Below, in pieces: positions 8,302-15,204 of a stretch of 22,983 nt of DNA. Each line of letters begins with the position of its first letter. Position 1 is the stretch's first letter. The notes beneath the pieces were generated by a model that saw only the letters and a list, made by a program, of their open reading frames with translations, was not told the DNA's origin and did no database searches. The position numbers and the translations under genes were made by a program. The stretch comes from CAYRPO01 sp964426305 (GTDB lineage Bacteria; Patescibacteriota; Saccharimonadia; Saccharimonadales; CAIOMD01), in the NCBI GenBank assembly GCA_964426305.1, contig CAYRPO010000009.1, positions 1-22,983 on the forward strand, written 5' to 3'.

Positions 8302-8371
8302 AAAAAAGTCCCAGTGCGCGGGCTGAGCGGTCGATGGGTGTATCGACACACTCTGCCCGGCAACAAGGACT
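8302..8371 (-). terminator. Large structured terminator on the minus strand
   Basis: Read on the minus strand, AGTCC (8371-8367) pairs with GGACT (8311-8307), which runs into six Ts ending at 8302. Inside is a second helix, TGCCGGGC with GCCCGCGCA (one bulged C), then an A-A mismatch and GAG/CTC. An inner loop contains alternative CGAT/ATCG and GTGT/ACAC pairings. It lies directly downstream of the small minus-strand gene ending at 8395. The structure is much larger than a usual terminator. Confidence 0.65.
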
Positions 8372-8394
8372 CCCAGAAGAACGTACTGGCGGCG

Positions 8395-8670
8395 CTACTC
8401 GTTCCTAAAAAGCGGAGCGCTTTCAGGAAAGAGTAATGCATAGTTGCATTGTGAAACCAGCTGGACCCATCCGTTGCTCCACCGTATGGCAACAACATCA
8501 TAAGAAGAGCTGAGGCCGTTGAGGCCCATGTCACCCGTTGGTCGTCGTGGCCCCCAGTGTACAATACCCGTGGCGACGGAGTTGCCGTCACGATCGATGG
8601 TTCTTACTCTGAGGCCAACTTGCAGCTCACGCCATAGAAGTGCTGTTCGAGCGGTCGTACGGACGGACAT
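8395..8670 (-). CDS. Small hypothetical protein, 91 aa
   Basis: I do not recognise this protein. It begins with a basic stretch and then shows alternating hydrophobic and polar residues typical of a small beta barrel. Examples are VGLRVRTIDRDGNSVATGIV near residues 18-37, YDVVAIRW near 57-64 and GWVQLV near 67-72. An SH3-like or KOW-like fold is a guess. Support for it being real comes from AGGA at a sensible distance before the ATG (minus strand), a terminator immediately downstream, and the lack of any better plus-strand gene here. A possible minus-strand promoter, TTGATT (8765-8760) and TATGAT (8744-8739) with a 15-bp gap, would give a leader of about 60 nt. That leader includes a CCGGC/GCCGG hairpin at 8702-8715. 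Confidence 0.5.
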   Translation of the reverse strand: MSVRTTARTALLWRELQVGLRVRTIDRDGNSVATGIVHWGPRRPTGDMGLNGLSSSYDVVAIRWSNGWVQLVSQCNYALLFPESAPLFRNE

Positions 8671-8797
8671 CTATTTTCCTGCTTCCCTCATACGTAACGC
8701 ACCGGCGAGTGCCGGAACATATTTTTATAAAAACACATATCATAACAAAAAACAAATACAATCAAAATCATGTGCATGATCTATATCACAATAGGCG

Positions 8798-8803
8798 TAT
8801 ACT
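8798..8803 (+). promoter_or_regulatory. -10 element of the YCII-family gene
   Basis: TATACT lies 25 bases before the ATG at 8829. The short leader holds AAAGGGGA (8816-8823), a good Shine-Dalgarno sequence. No strong -35 is visible. The flanking AT-rich bases 8716-8797 separate this gene from the divergent minus-strand gene. Confidence 0.6.
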
Positions 8804-8828
8804 ATGGCTGTAAACAAAGGGGAATGTA

Positions 8829-9140
8829 ATGGGAAAGTTTGTACTCTTTTACCAAGGTGGTGGGCAGCCTCAAACGCCGCAAGAGCAAGAGGCGACTTTA
8901 AAGGCTTGGACAGATTGGTTTACCAGCCTAGGTGCGGCAGTTGTTGATCCTGGTAATCCATTTGGCGGCGGCAAGGCAATCTCGCCCGATGGCACTGTAG
9001 GTGAAACTACAGCTGGCGGTACCGGCTACTCTGTCTTGCAGGCCGACGATCTCGGTGCGGCAGTTATGTTATCAAAGTCATGCCCGCATCTTGTGGCTGG
9101 CGGTACCGTTGAAGTGTACGAAACCTTCCAAGTTATGTAG
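8829..9140 (+). CDS. YCII-related domain protein
   Basis: This 103-residue protein matches the YCII-related (DGPF-type) family of small ferredoxin-like alpha+beta barrel proteins. It has an N-terminal strand KFVLFYQGG and a helix with LKAWTDWFTSLGAAVVDPG. A glycine-rich central part contains GGTGYSVLQADDLGAAVMLSKSCPHL, and it ends with the strand GGTVEVYETFQVM. Family members may be enzymes or stress-response proteins, but most have no proven reaction, so no function is assigned. It has its own promoter and ribosome binding site, and no operon partner: the next gene is on the opposite strand. Such genes are frequent in actinobacteria, and its neighbour is GC-rich, so lateral origin is possible but not shown. 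Confidence 0.82.
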   Translation: MGKFVLFYQGGGQPQTPQEQEATLKAWTDWFTSLGAAVVDPGNPFGGGKAISPDGTVGETTAGGTGYSVLQADDLGAAVMLSKSCPHLVAGGTVEVYETFQVM

Positions 9141-9185
9141 GACTTACGGTACTATACAAAATATACTGTGATGATAATTGTGAAG

Positions 9186-9229
9186 GTGGTGGGCCCGGCT
9201 GCTGACGGTTGTCAGAGCGGGCCCACCAC
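9186..9229 (-). terminator. GC-rich terminator hairpin after the lipoprotein gene
   Basis: GTGGTGGGCCCG (9186-9197) and CGGGCCCACCAC (9218-9229) form a perfect 12-bp stem. An inner CTGAC-GGTT-GTCAG hairpin spans 9202-9215. It starts 16 bases after the stop of the minus-strand lipoprotein gene. No clear T tract follows on the minus strand, a form common for terminators in GC-rich actinobacteria. Confidence 0.75.
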
Positions 9230-9245
9230 GTGGGTTGATGTGGTT

Positions 9246-9722
9246 CTACAAGCCAGACAGCTCGCAGAACGTCACCGAGGCGATCTCGCCGCCGTCTGCC
9301 ACGAAGTTCTGCTCGTGGAAGACGAACACCACCGGTCCGTAGACCGGATAGGTGTCGAGGTCGAACGGCGTGGAGCCGTTGACGTAGCCCGACGGGAAGA
9401 CTGGTGTTCCGTCCAGGAAGGTCACGGTGACCTCGCTGGCCTCGGCATCGCGTTCGGCGATGACGCGGTAGTCGTAGTACTGGACCTCGCGGCCGAACGG
9501 CACATTGAAAGGCTCGTAGCCCTCCATGCATGCCGCCGTGCCGTCCTTGCCAACCTTGGCTTCCCACGCACCCGCGACCTGCGGGACGACGTTGTATGTC
9601 TTGGCCGACGGACTGGCCGTTGTCGCTTCGATGCCCGAGCTTGCGCCCGAGCATCCCGCGAGTACGAACATGACAGCGGCAACGCACGCTGCCCAGAGTG
9701 GCTTGATCCTCTTGATTCCCAC
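9246..9722 (-). CDS. GC-rich lipoprotein of unknown function
   Basis: This predicted 158-residue exported lipoprotein starts at a GTG (9720-9722). The signal peptide has Lys/Arg at the N-terminus and a hydrophobic core (LWAACVAAVMFV). It ends in the lipobox LAGC, with the lipidated Cys at residue 24. A Ser/Thr/Ala-rich linker follows, then a beta-rich domain with three further cysteines and no motif I recognise. Base composition is about 63% GC by hand count over 300 bases, against about 50% in neighbours, and most codons end in G or C. The high-GC block runs from the start codon to the terminator at 9186. A TTG at 9740 would extend it by six residues into AT-rich promoter sequence, so the GTG is preferred. 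The whole gene looks recently acquired, probably from an actinobacterium-like donor (inference). Confidence 0.75.
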   Translation of the reverse strand: MGIKRIKPLWAACVAAVMFVLAGCSGASSGIEATTASPSAKTYNVVPQVAGAWEAKVGKDGTAACMEGYEPFNVPFGREVQYYDYRVIAERDAEASEVTVTFLDGTPVFPSGYVNGSTPFDLDTYPVYGPVVFVFHEQNFVADGGEIASVTFCELSGL

Positions 9723-9728
9723 GGCAGA

Positions 9729-9757
9729 TTTATAGCACAAGATTTGAAAAAAGTCAA
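9729..9757 (-). promoter_or_regulatory. Promoter of the lipoprotein gene
   Basis: On the minus strand, TTGACT (9757-9752) and TATAAA (9734-9729) are separated by exactly 17 bp. The -10 ends six bases before the GTG at 9722, so the transcript would be leaderless. This promoter lies in ordinary AT-rich sequence outside the GC-rich block. Confidence 0.75.
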
Positions 9758-9804
9758 CATTTTCTAGGGGTGATGTGTGGTTTTGTGCCTAGCAAGGCTT
9801 GTCG

Positions 9805-9810
9805 TATACT
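9805..9810 (+). promoter_or_regulatory. -10 element 8 nt before the FKBP start codon
   Basis: TATACT ends eight bases before the ATG at 9819. TTGTGC at 9783-9788 is a possible -35 with a 16-bp gap. No Shine-Dalgarno sequence can fit between a normal transcript start and the ATG. Confidence 0.65.
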
Positions 9811-9818
9811 AAGAGCAA

Positions 9819-10493
9819 ATGTCGCAAAGAAAAACCTTGGTTATAACAGTGCTACTGAGTACTTTGTCATTTGTTGCGCTTGTCGGTGGTGCATATACAT
9901 GGCAGTCGCTCAAACATGACCAAAAAGCGGCTGTAGCGGATGGGTCGGGTACGAAATCTGGCAATAGTGAAGCAGGCTCTTCTACAACACCCCAGTCGAC
10001 ATTAAGCACACCCTCAGCCACGGGAGGCACGCTGCAAGTTGACAACTCGACAGCACCGAGTGCCAATTTGGGGTCAGGGCAGCGACAGACAACCAGCTCG
10101 AATACAGTCCCTGGGCCTGAGTCGTTTGCACAATATGATCAGTATAAAACTGGCTCCGATGTGATGTATGCAGATCTCGTAGTTGGTACCGGTGCTGTGG
10201 CAGAGGGAGGTAAAAAGGCGGCATTGTACTACAAAGGCTGGCTAACCAACGGAACGCTGTTTGATGCGACCAGAACGAACGACAAAGGAGAGCTGCAGCC
10301 ATTTGTGTTTGCGCTTGGCTCTGGAACCGTGATCAAAGGCTGGGATTATGGTGTATACGGCATGAAAGTCGGCGGTACTCGTCGAATTATCATACCGCCG
10401 AGCTTAGGGTATGGTTCAACAGGTGTTGGCGACGGCGTGATTCCGCCGGATGCTGTTTTAGTGTTTGACGTGCAGCTTATAGCTGTTGAATAA
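9819..10493 (+). CDS. Membrane-anchored FKBP-type peptidyl-prolyl isomerase
   Basis: This 224-residue protein isomerises Xaa-Pro bonds and probably helps exported proteins fold outside the membrane. A transmembrane anchor spans about 7-27. A Ser/Thr/Gly/Asn-rich linker at about 40-98 probably works as a flexible spacer. The FKBP domain covers about 112-223. Expected pocket residues are present: Y138, F148 and D149 (LFDAT), F162/F164, V171-I172, W175 and Y198 (LGYG). The gene has its own promoter and apparently a leaderless start. The succinyl-CoA ligase genes follow after 34 bases on the same strand, so read-through is possible, although no functional link is evident. Confidence 0.92.
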   Translation: MSQRKTLVITVLLSTLSFVALVGGAYTWQSLKHDQKAAVADGSGTKSGNSEAGSSTTPQSTLSTPSATGGTLQVDNSTAPSANLGSGQRQTTSSNTVPGPESFAQYDQYKTGSDVMYADLVVGTGAVAEGGKKAALYYKGWLTNGTLFDATRTNDKGELQPFVFALGSGTVIKGWDYGVYGMKVGGTRRIIIPPSLGYGSTGVGDGVIPPDAVLVFDVQLIAVE

Positions 10494-10527
10494 ATACGAT
10501 TGATGAAATGTGAAACCATAGATTTGC

Positions 10528-11598
10528 ATGAAAATACTTGAATATGAAGCTAAGCGGTTACTTTCGAAGGCGGGAATTTGCACTCCGCAGTCGACGCTCA
10601 TTCGATCACGTGACGATATGGTGACGTTGCCTATAGTCTTAAAGTCTCAAGTGCCAACGGGCGGTCGAGGCAAGGCCGGCGGCGTAGTTGTTGTTGACGA
10701 TCCGGCAGAGTATGCAAAAACTGTCGATCAGTTGTTTGGTTTGTCGATCAAAGGCTATATGCCAAAAACAATTTTAGCCGAAGAACGTATAGCTGTCGCA
10801 AAAGAATATTACCTGGCGGTACTCGTAGATCGAACCGCGGCACGCATACAGTTAGTTGCTAACAGACAGGGAGGTGTAGAGGTCGAAAGTAATGATTCGG
10901 CTAGCTTTTTACGACTGTCACTGACGTCTGACTCTGTCGAGTCAGTGACAGAACGCCTAGCAGCGTATTTACATATTGAAAGTGCTCACGCCGAGTTACG
11001 CGATGTTGTGCAGGGAATGCTAGACTGTCTAGTCCACAACGACGCACTTTTAGTAGAGGTTAATCCGTTCATCCAGACAAGAGGTGGTCGACTCGTTGCG
11101 GGAGATGCCAAGATCGAATTAGACGACGCTGCTGCGTTTCGGCATGCCGACTGGCAGTTTGAGGCGTCGCCGGCACGGAGCAATTTTGTGACGCTTGACT
11201 CTGGTGGATCAGTTGCAACGATTGCGAACGGCGCAGGACTGGCTATGGCTACGGTAGATGCTGTTGCCGACTATGGTATGCACCCTGCTAACTTCTTAGA
11301 TATTGGCGGAGGCGCCAACAGCGCGTCGATCCTGACGGCTTTTCGGCAAATTATGGAATATCAGCAGGTTGCAGCCATCATAATCAATATATTTGCCGGA
11401 ATTACTCGTTGTGACGAAGTCGCCAAGGCAATTGTCGTGGCGCGAGAGCAGATTGACTCCTTGCCGCCGCTATGTATACGTCTGTCTGGCACAAATCTCG
11501 AAGAAGCTGTGAGTATACTAGCCGACCACAACATCACATTGCTACCCAGTCTAGAAGCGTGCCTCGAGGCCGCGTACAAAGAGGTGTGTCGTGCATAG
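10528..11598 (+). CDS. sucC: Succinyl-CoA ligase, beta subunit
   Basis: This 356-residue ATP-grasp subunit works with SucD to interconvert succinyl-CoA, ADP (or GDP) and phosphate with succinate, CoA and ATP (GTP). Conserved stretches are VPTGGRGKAGGV (42-53), LLVEVNP (174-180) and AGDAKIELDD (191-200). Further blocks are NGAGLAMATVDAV (234-246), NFLDIGGGA (255-263) and NIFAGITRCDEVAKAI (287-302). The nucleotide-binding and CoA-ligase parts therefore look intact. It is about 30 residues shorter than E. coli SucC (388), the difference apparently falling in the ATP-grasp half. No good Shine-Dalgarno sequence precedes the ATG. It overlaps sucD by eight bases. Nucleotide preference cannot be read by eye. 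Confidence 0.92.
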   Translation: MKILEYEAKRLLSKAGICTPQSTLIRSRDDMVTLPIVLKSQVPTGGRGKAGGVVVVDDPAEYAKTVDQLFGLSIKGYMPKTILAEERIAVAKEYYLAVLVDRTAARIQLVANRQGGVEVESNDSASFLRLSLTSDSVESVTERLAAYLHIESAHAELRDVVQGMLDCLVHNDALLVEVNPFIQTRGGRLVAGDAKIELDDAAAFRHADWQFEASPARSNFVTLDSGGSVATIANGAGLAMATVDAVADYGMHPANFLDIGGGANSASILTAFRQIMEYQQVAAIIINIFAGITRCDEVAKAIVVAREQIDSLPPLCIRLSGTNLEEAVSILADHNITLLPSLEACLEAAYKEVCRA

Positions 11599-12457
11599 TT
11601 CATTGTTTACTGCTCAAAATGTGATTGTACAAGGCATTACTGGTTCGCAAGGTGCGTTTCATACCCGAGCCATGACTGCGAGTGGCACGCATATTGTCGC
11701 AGGTGTGTCACCACGCAAAGCGGGTCGGCAAGTCGACGGGATTCCAGTGTATGCAACGATTGCCGATGTTCAAAAAGATATGCCCGTCGACATCAGTGTG
11801 ATTTTTGTGCCAGCACCGTTTGCTAAGAGTGCTATATGTGAAGCCGTAGATGCAGGCGTAGCGCTGATTGTGTGTATCACCGAGGGTATACCAATTCATG
11901 ACATGTTATGCGTAAAACAGTATCTGGAAGGAAAACGGTCAGTATTGATTGGGCCGAACTGTCCTGGCGTATTACTACCGGGTACACAGAAACTCGGTAT
12001 CATTCCAGCAAGCATGGGCTTACCCGGTGCTGTTGGCGTAGTTAGTAGATCGGGTACACTGACGTATGAAGCCATGGCTGGTTTGTCTGCGCATAGCATC
12101 GGCCAAAAATATGTGATTGGCATTGGCGGAGATCCGATCAAGGGCGCAGGATTTGTGGAGTGCCTTGCATTGTTTCAGTCCGACCCACAGGTGGAACAAA
12201 TTGTAATGATTGGCGAAATCGGCGGCACCGATGAGATCGTGGCTGCAACATACATGGAATCTCACATTACAAAGCCGGTGTTTGCATACGTCGCAGGACA
12301 TCATGCTCCAGCTGGTGTACAGCTTGGGCATGCTGGCGCAATTTTAGGCAGCGCGCAGGAATCGGCCGGCTACAAGACTCAGGCGCTACAGGCCGCTGGT
12401 GTATCTGTAGCAACGAGTATCTCTGGCCTGGTTGCACTGGTTTCAGCAAGTCGGTAG
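11591..12457 (+). CDS. sucD: Succinyl-CoA ligase, alpha subunit
   Basis: This 288-residue alpha subunit carries the phosphorylated histidine of the ligase. The N-terminal CoA-binding Rossmann part contains VIVQGITGSQGAFHT (11-25), and IGPNCPGV (120-127) and VGVVSRSGTLTYE (148-160) follow. The active-site His is H247 in GHAGAI (246-251). Next to it the usual SGGKGTA-like loop reads GSAQESA, an unusual replacement. The start is GTG at 11591, supported by AAAGAGGTG just upstream inside sucC, so the subunits are translationally coupled. A CoA ligase with a related substrate such as acetate is a possible alternative, but separate alpha and beta subunits with these motifs fit succinyl-CoA ligase best. 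Confidence 0.92.
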   Translation: MHSSLFTAQNVIVQGITGSQGAFHTRAMTASGTHIVAGVSPRKAGRQVDGIPVYATIADVQKDMPVDISVIFVPAPFAKSAICEAVDAGVALIVCITEGIPIHDMLCVKQYLEGKRSVLIGPNCPGVLLPGTQKLGIIPASMGLPGAVGVVSRSGTLTYEAMAGLSAHSIGQKYVIGIGGDPIKGAGFVECLALFQSDPQVEQIVMIGEIGGTDEIVAATYMESHITKPVFAYVAGHHAPAGVQLGHAGAILGSAQESAGYKTQALQAAGVSVATSISGLVALVSASR

Positions 12458-12477
12458 TCATGAGCTGTTGTAGGGCG

Positions 12478-12483
12478 TAGAAT
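12478..12483 (+). promoter_or_regulatory. Possible -10 element of the NYN gene
   Basis: TAGAAT ends ten bases before the ATG at 12494. An upstream in-frame ATG at 12482 overlaps this hexamer. If the hexamer is a real -10, only the 12494 start would be present in the mRNA, with a leader of a few bases at most. Confidence 0.35.
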
Positions 12484-12493
12484 GGAATCATAT

Positions 12494-13039
12494 ATGAGTC
12501 ATCATCCCGTTACGTATGCATTTATCGACAGTCAGAATCTCAATATGGGCGTGAGCAGCAGTTTTAGCCAAAAAAGCTCGTCGTATCGTGGCTGGAAGCT
12601 TGATTTTCAAAAGTTCCGCAAGTTTTTAACAGACAAATATCGTGTCGATGTCGCATTCATATTCATTGGTAACCTGCCTGGCAACGAAAGTTTGTATGAA
12701 CATTTGCAGCGCTGCGGCTACGTGCTCATTTTAAAACCAACAACTAGCTACAAAGACAGTGACGGCACAGTACGCGTAAAAGGCAACATCGACACCGACC
12801 TGGTACTGTATGCATCTGCCAAAGAAATCGACAACTACGACAAGGCAGTGGTAGTGTCGGGCGACGGCGACTTTTTAAGTTTGTATGATTTTCTGTTTGA
12901 AAAAGGCAAGCTTGGCAAGATCTTGATTCCAAACAAACGAAATTACTCACAATTGTTAAACAAGTATGCTGAGTACTTTGATTTTGTGTCCGTAAACAGG
13001 CGAAAGCTAGAATATACCCATCAAAAAAGACGGATATGA
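12494..13039 (+). CDS. NYN domain protein (LabA/DUF88-like, PIN-fold nuclease)
   Basis: This 181-residue protein has the NYN/LabA form of the PIN fold. It begins TYAFIDSQNLNMG (7-19) with D12. KGNIDTDLVLYA (96-107) carries D100 and D102, and VVVSGDGDFLSLYDFL (120-135) carries D124 and D126. These acids would bind metal for RNA cleavage. NYN proteins of this type are thought to act on RNA in bacteria, but the target of this one is unknown. A fairly long basic C-terminus (NRRKLEYTHQKRRI) may help bind RNA. The start is placed at 12494; an ATG at 12482 adds four residues and coincides with a possible -10 box. It follows sucD by 36 bases and appears to be transcribed on its own. Confidence 0.85.
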   Translation: MSHHPVTYAFIDSQNLNMGVSSSFSQKSSSYRGWKLDFQKFRKFLTDKYRVDVAFIFIGNLPGNESLYEHLQRCGYVLILKPTTSYKDSDGTVRVKGNIDTDLVLYASAKEIDNYDKAVVVSGDGDFLSLYDFLFEKGKLGKILIPNKRNYSQLLNKYAEYFDFVSVNRRKLEYTHQKRRI

Positions 13040-13165
13040 TCTTGTAGGACGCACACTACAAGGTAATCCGTCGTGGTGATACATGTACTGTACCAAACGT
13101 GCCATAACTTGTCAAACGATGCAACGGAGGTGATGTTTGCGTTTTTGAAAATCGGATGCCTGTCG

Positions 13166-13171
13166 TACAAT
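13166..13171 (+). promoter_or_regulatory. -10 element 7 nt before the bPH2 gene start
   Basis: TACAAT ends seven bases before the ATG at 13179. TTGAAA (13145-13150) is a possible -35 with a 15-bp gap. GAGGG at 13173-13177 is directly next to the ATG, too close to serve as a normal ribosome binding site. Confidence 0.6.
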
Positions 13172-13178
13172 TGAGGGT

Positions 13179-13817
13179 ATGGCAAAGATATATTGCAGCA
13201 ACTGTGGATCGCTGATCGATTCGGCATCCAATTTTTGTCGAACGTGTGGTGCTCCACAGCATGGTGCACAAGCGGCAGCATACCGCATACAGGCTCCTAC
13301 TGTGGCCGCAGGAGAAACTCCAAGTACTTCGTCGGGAGAGGCTTTAGACTACATACCTCGTCGCAATCTTGGATCAGGTGCATTGGTTGGATTTTTCTTT
13401 GGCTTCCTGGCAAAAACGAGTATGTTGCTTATATTGTTTGCTATAGGCATAGCACTGATGCCAAAAGTATTTATCGCCGTCATGATAGGATATATTGCAC
13501 TGACGTTCTTGATCGCCATGCTGCTTTATAATAACTTTTTCTTTCTAATCGACGAAGATGGGCTCACTATAGAGTCAGGTATCATACATAAACAACAAGT
13601 CACTGTACCATATGACCAAATTCAAAATGTTAACATTGAACGAACATTGATGGATCGGATCTTGGGCGTGTCAAAAGTGAGCATAGAGACTGCAGGATCA
13701 AGCGCCGATACAAAACCAGGGCTTGGTGCTGAAGCTTTTTTGCCTGGAGTCGATTTTGAGTTTGCCAAAAAGATCCATGATCTACTGATTGATCTGTCGG
13801 AAAAGGCCAATCAGTAG
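13179..13817 (+). CDS. Zinc-ribbon and bPH2-domain membrane protein
   Basis: This 212-residue protein starts with a short zinc ribbon: C6-x2-C9 and C20-x2-C23. A Thr/Ser/Ala-rich linker follows to about residue 60. Two membrane segments lie at about 67-90 and 95-117. The C-terminal half (about 118-208) matches the bacterial PH-like domain (bPH2, DUF304, as in YdbS/YdbT). It has FFLIDEDGLTIESGIIHKQQVTVPYDQIQNV, so-called from residues 120-150 in separate strands, and the typical IERTLMDRILGVSKVSIETAG run after it. Its function is unknown; bPH2 proteins sit at the cytoplasmic face of the membrane and are linked to envelope stress and secretion in some bacteria. It lies just ahead of radA with a separate promoter for each gene, so a functional link is not implied. 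Confidence 0.8.
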   Translation: MAKIYCSNCGSLIDSASNFCRTCGAPQHGAQAAAYRIQAPTVAAGETPSTSSGEALDYIPRRNLGSGALVGFFFGFLAKTSMLLILFAIGIALMPKVFIAVMIGYIALTFLIAMLLYNNFFFLIDEDGLTIESGIIHKQQVTVPYDQIQNVNIERTLMDRILGVSKVSIETAGSSADTKPGLGAEAFLPGVDFEFAKKIHDLLIDLSEKANQ

Positions 13818-13829
13818 TTAGTAGCCTGC

Positions 13830-13835
13830 TACAAT
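13830..13835 (+). promoter_or_regulatory. -10 element 7 nt before radA
   Basis: TACAAT ends seven bases before the radA ATG at 13843 and lies in the 25-base gap after the previous stop codon. No ribosome binding site is present. No -35 is evident. Confidence 0.6.
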
Positions 13836-13842
13836 AGTAGAG

Positions 13843-15204
13843 ATGGCAAAGTCAAAAGTCGCCTATGTATGCAGAGAATGTGGCGCCAATCACACTGGGT
13901 GGTCTGGCAAATGTAGCGTATGCGGAGCGTGGAATAGCCTGGAAGAGCAGATTGACTTGCGTAGCTCACATGCTGCAAAGGCGGCGGTATCGAGCGGTCG
14001 TACCCTAAAGCCTATTAAGCTTGACATGACGAGCGCAAAATCTGTAAAGCGAATTGCAGTCGGCATGCCCGAAGTTGATGAAGTGCTTGGCGGTGGCATA
14101 GTTCCTGGCAGTGTTGTATTACTGGCTGGGCAACCAGGCATTGGCAAGAGCACATTATTATTGCAGCTAGCGCATAGTGTCTCGGCGAATGCCAGTGTTT
14201 TGTATGTTAGTGGTGAAGAATCTGCTGAGCAGGTTGGTATGCGGGGCAGCAGGTTAGGTACACATAGGAATGATCTGCAGCTTGCAACAAGCACAAGTGC
14301 TAATGATATTGCCGCAACAGTCGCCAGCGGACAATATCAGCTTGTTGTTGTTGATTCAATTCAAACCATTGCTGCCGAAGAGATTAGTGGTGTTCCTGGA
14401 AGCGTTAGCCAAGTAACAAACTGTACGCAATTACTGACCGTTGCTGCCAAGCAGGCGAATGTAGCACTGCTACTTGTTGGCCATGTTACCAAAGAGGGCG
14501 GCATTGCTGGTCCAAAAGTCCTTGAGCATGCTGTTGATGTCGTACTGCAACTTGAAGGCGATCGATATGGTGGGTTTCGTATATTGCGTGGTGTCAAAAA
14601 CCGGTTTGGTTCGACCAATGAGGCAGCAATTTTTGAAATGGCCGAAACGGGCTTGCGCATCGTTGACAATCCATCGGCCGCATTACTCTCGGAACGACAA
14701 GTGAGCGATGGTAGTGTCGTGCTGGCAACTCTCGAAGGAACGCGTCCATTGCTCGTTGAAGTTCAGGCATTGGTAAATCCAACAAGCTATGGGTATCCAA
14801 AACGTGCTGCAAGCGGCTTTGACCTAAATCGTCTAAACTTGCTTGTTGCGATGCTGGAGCGCCGAACAAAACTAAAATTAGCCGACAAAGACATATACAT
14901 AAATATCGTCGGTGGTATGAAGATCGTTGAGCCAGCAGCTGATCTTGCGGTTGTCATGGCGATTGCTTCTGCCGCAAAAGGCATGAAGCTCAAGTCTGAC
15001 GCTGTTGTGTTTGGTGAGCTTGGATTATCTGGCGAAGTTCGGCATGTATCTTGGGCTGACAAGCGATTGGCGGAAGCGTCAAAGCTGGGATTCGAAGCGG
15101 CGATTGGTCCGAAGCCTGTCGGTGTTGCTGCCATACCACCACAACTGCATGTTGTACCTGATGTACGCACGGCACTCAATACTTTTTTAACAACGAAAGA
15201 ATAA
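13843..15204 (+). CDS. radA: DNA repair protein RadA
   Basis: This 453-residue RadA (Sms) is a hexameric ATPase that promotes branch migration in homologous recombination. It begins with the C4 zinc finger (C10, C13, C24, C27). The RecA-like ATPase has Walker A GQPGIGKST (96-104) and a Walker B region QLVVVDSIQT (166-175). The RadA-specific KNRFG motif is at 252-256. The last ~150 residues form the Lon-protease-like domain, here ADLAVVMAIASAAKG and following, as in other RadA proteins. Length is normal. It has its own leaderless-type promoter, and the next gene overlaps its stop codon by one base (TAATG), so the two form an operon. Confidence 0.97.
   Translation: MAKSKVAYVCRECGANHTGWSGKCSVCGAWNSLEEQIDLRSSHAAKAAVSSGRTLKPIKLDMTSAKSVKRIAVGMPEVDEVLGGGIVPGSVVLLAGQPGIGKSTLLLQLAHSVSANASVLYVSGEESAEQVGMRGSRLGTHRNDLQLATSTSANDIAATVASGQYQLVVVDSIQTIAAEEISGVPGSVSQVTNCTQLLTVAAKQANVALLLVGHVTKEGGIAGPKVLEHAVDVVLQLEGDRYGGFRILRGVKNRFGSTNEAAIFEMAETGLRIVDNPSAALLSERQVSDGSVVLATLEGTRPLLVEVQALVNPTSYGYPKRAASGFDLNRLNLLVAMLERRTKLKLADKDIYINIVGGMKIVEPAADLAVVMAIASAAKGMKLKSDAVVFGELGLSGEVRHVSWADKRLAEASKLGFEAAIGPKPVGVAAIPPQLHVVPDVRTALNTFLTTKE

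Noticed and set aside
8519..8779. 86-aa plus-strand open frame opposite the small minus-strand gene.
   Set aside because: It has no ribosome binding site or promoter and reads as a shadow; the minus-strand frame has both an AGGA site and a terminator.
9133..9767. Long open frames of 184 aa (minus) and 199 aa (plus) across the GC-rich block.
   Set aside because: GC-rich DNA has few stops in any frame. Only the 9246-9722 minus frame has a signal peptide with lipobox, a promoter and a terminator; the others are very Arg-rich and lack signals.
13041..13062. CTTGTAG/CTACAAG hairpin right after the NYN gene as a terminator.
   Set aside because: The stem is good, but no T tract follows and the loop is 8 nt, so termination is not supported.
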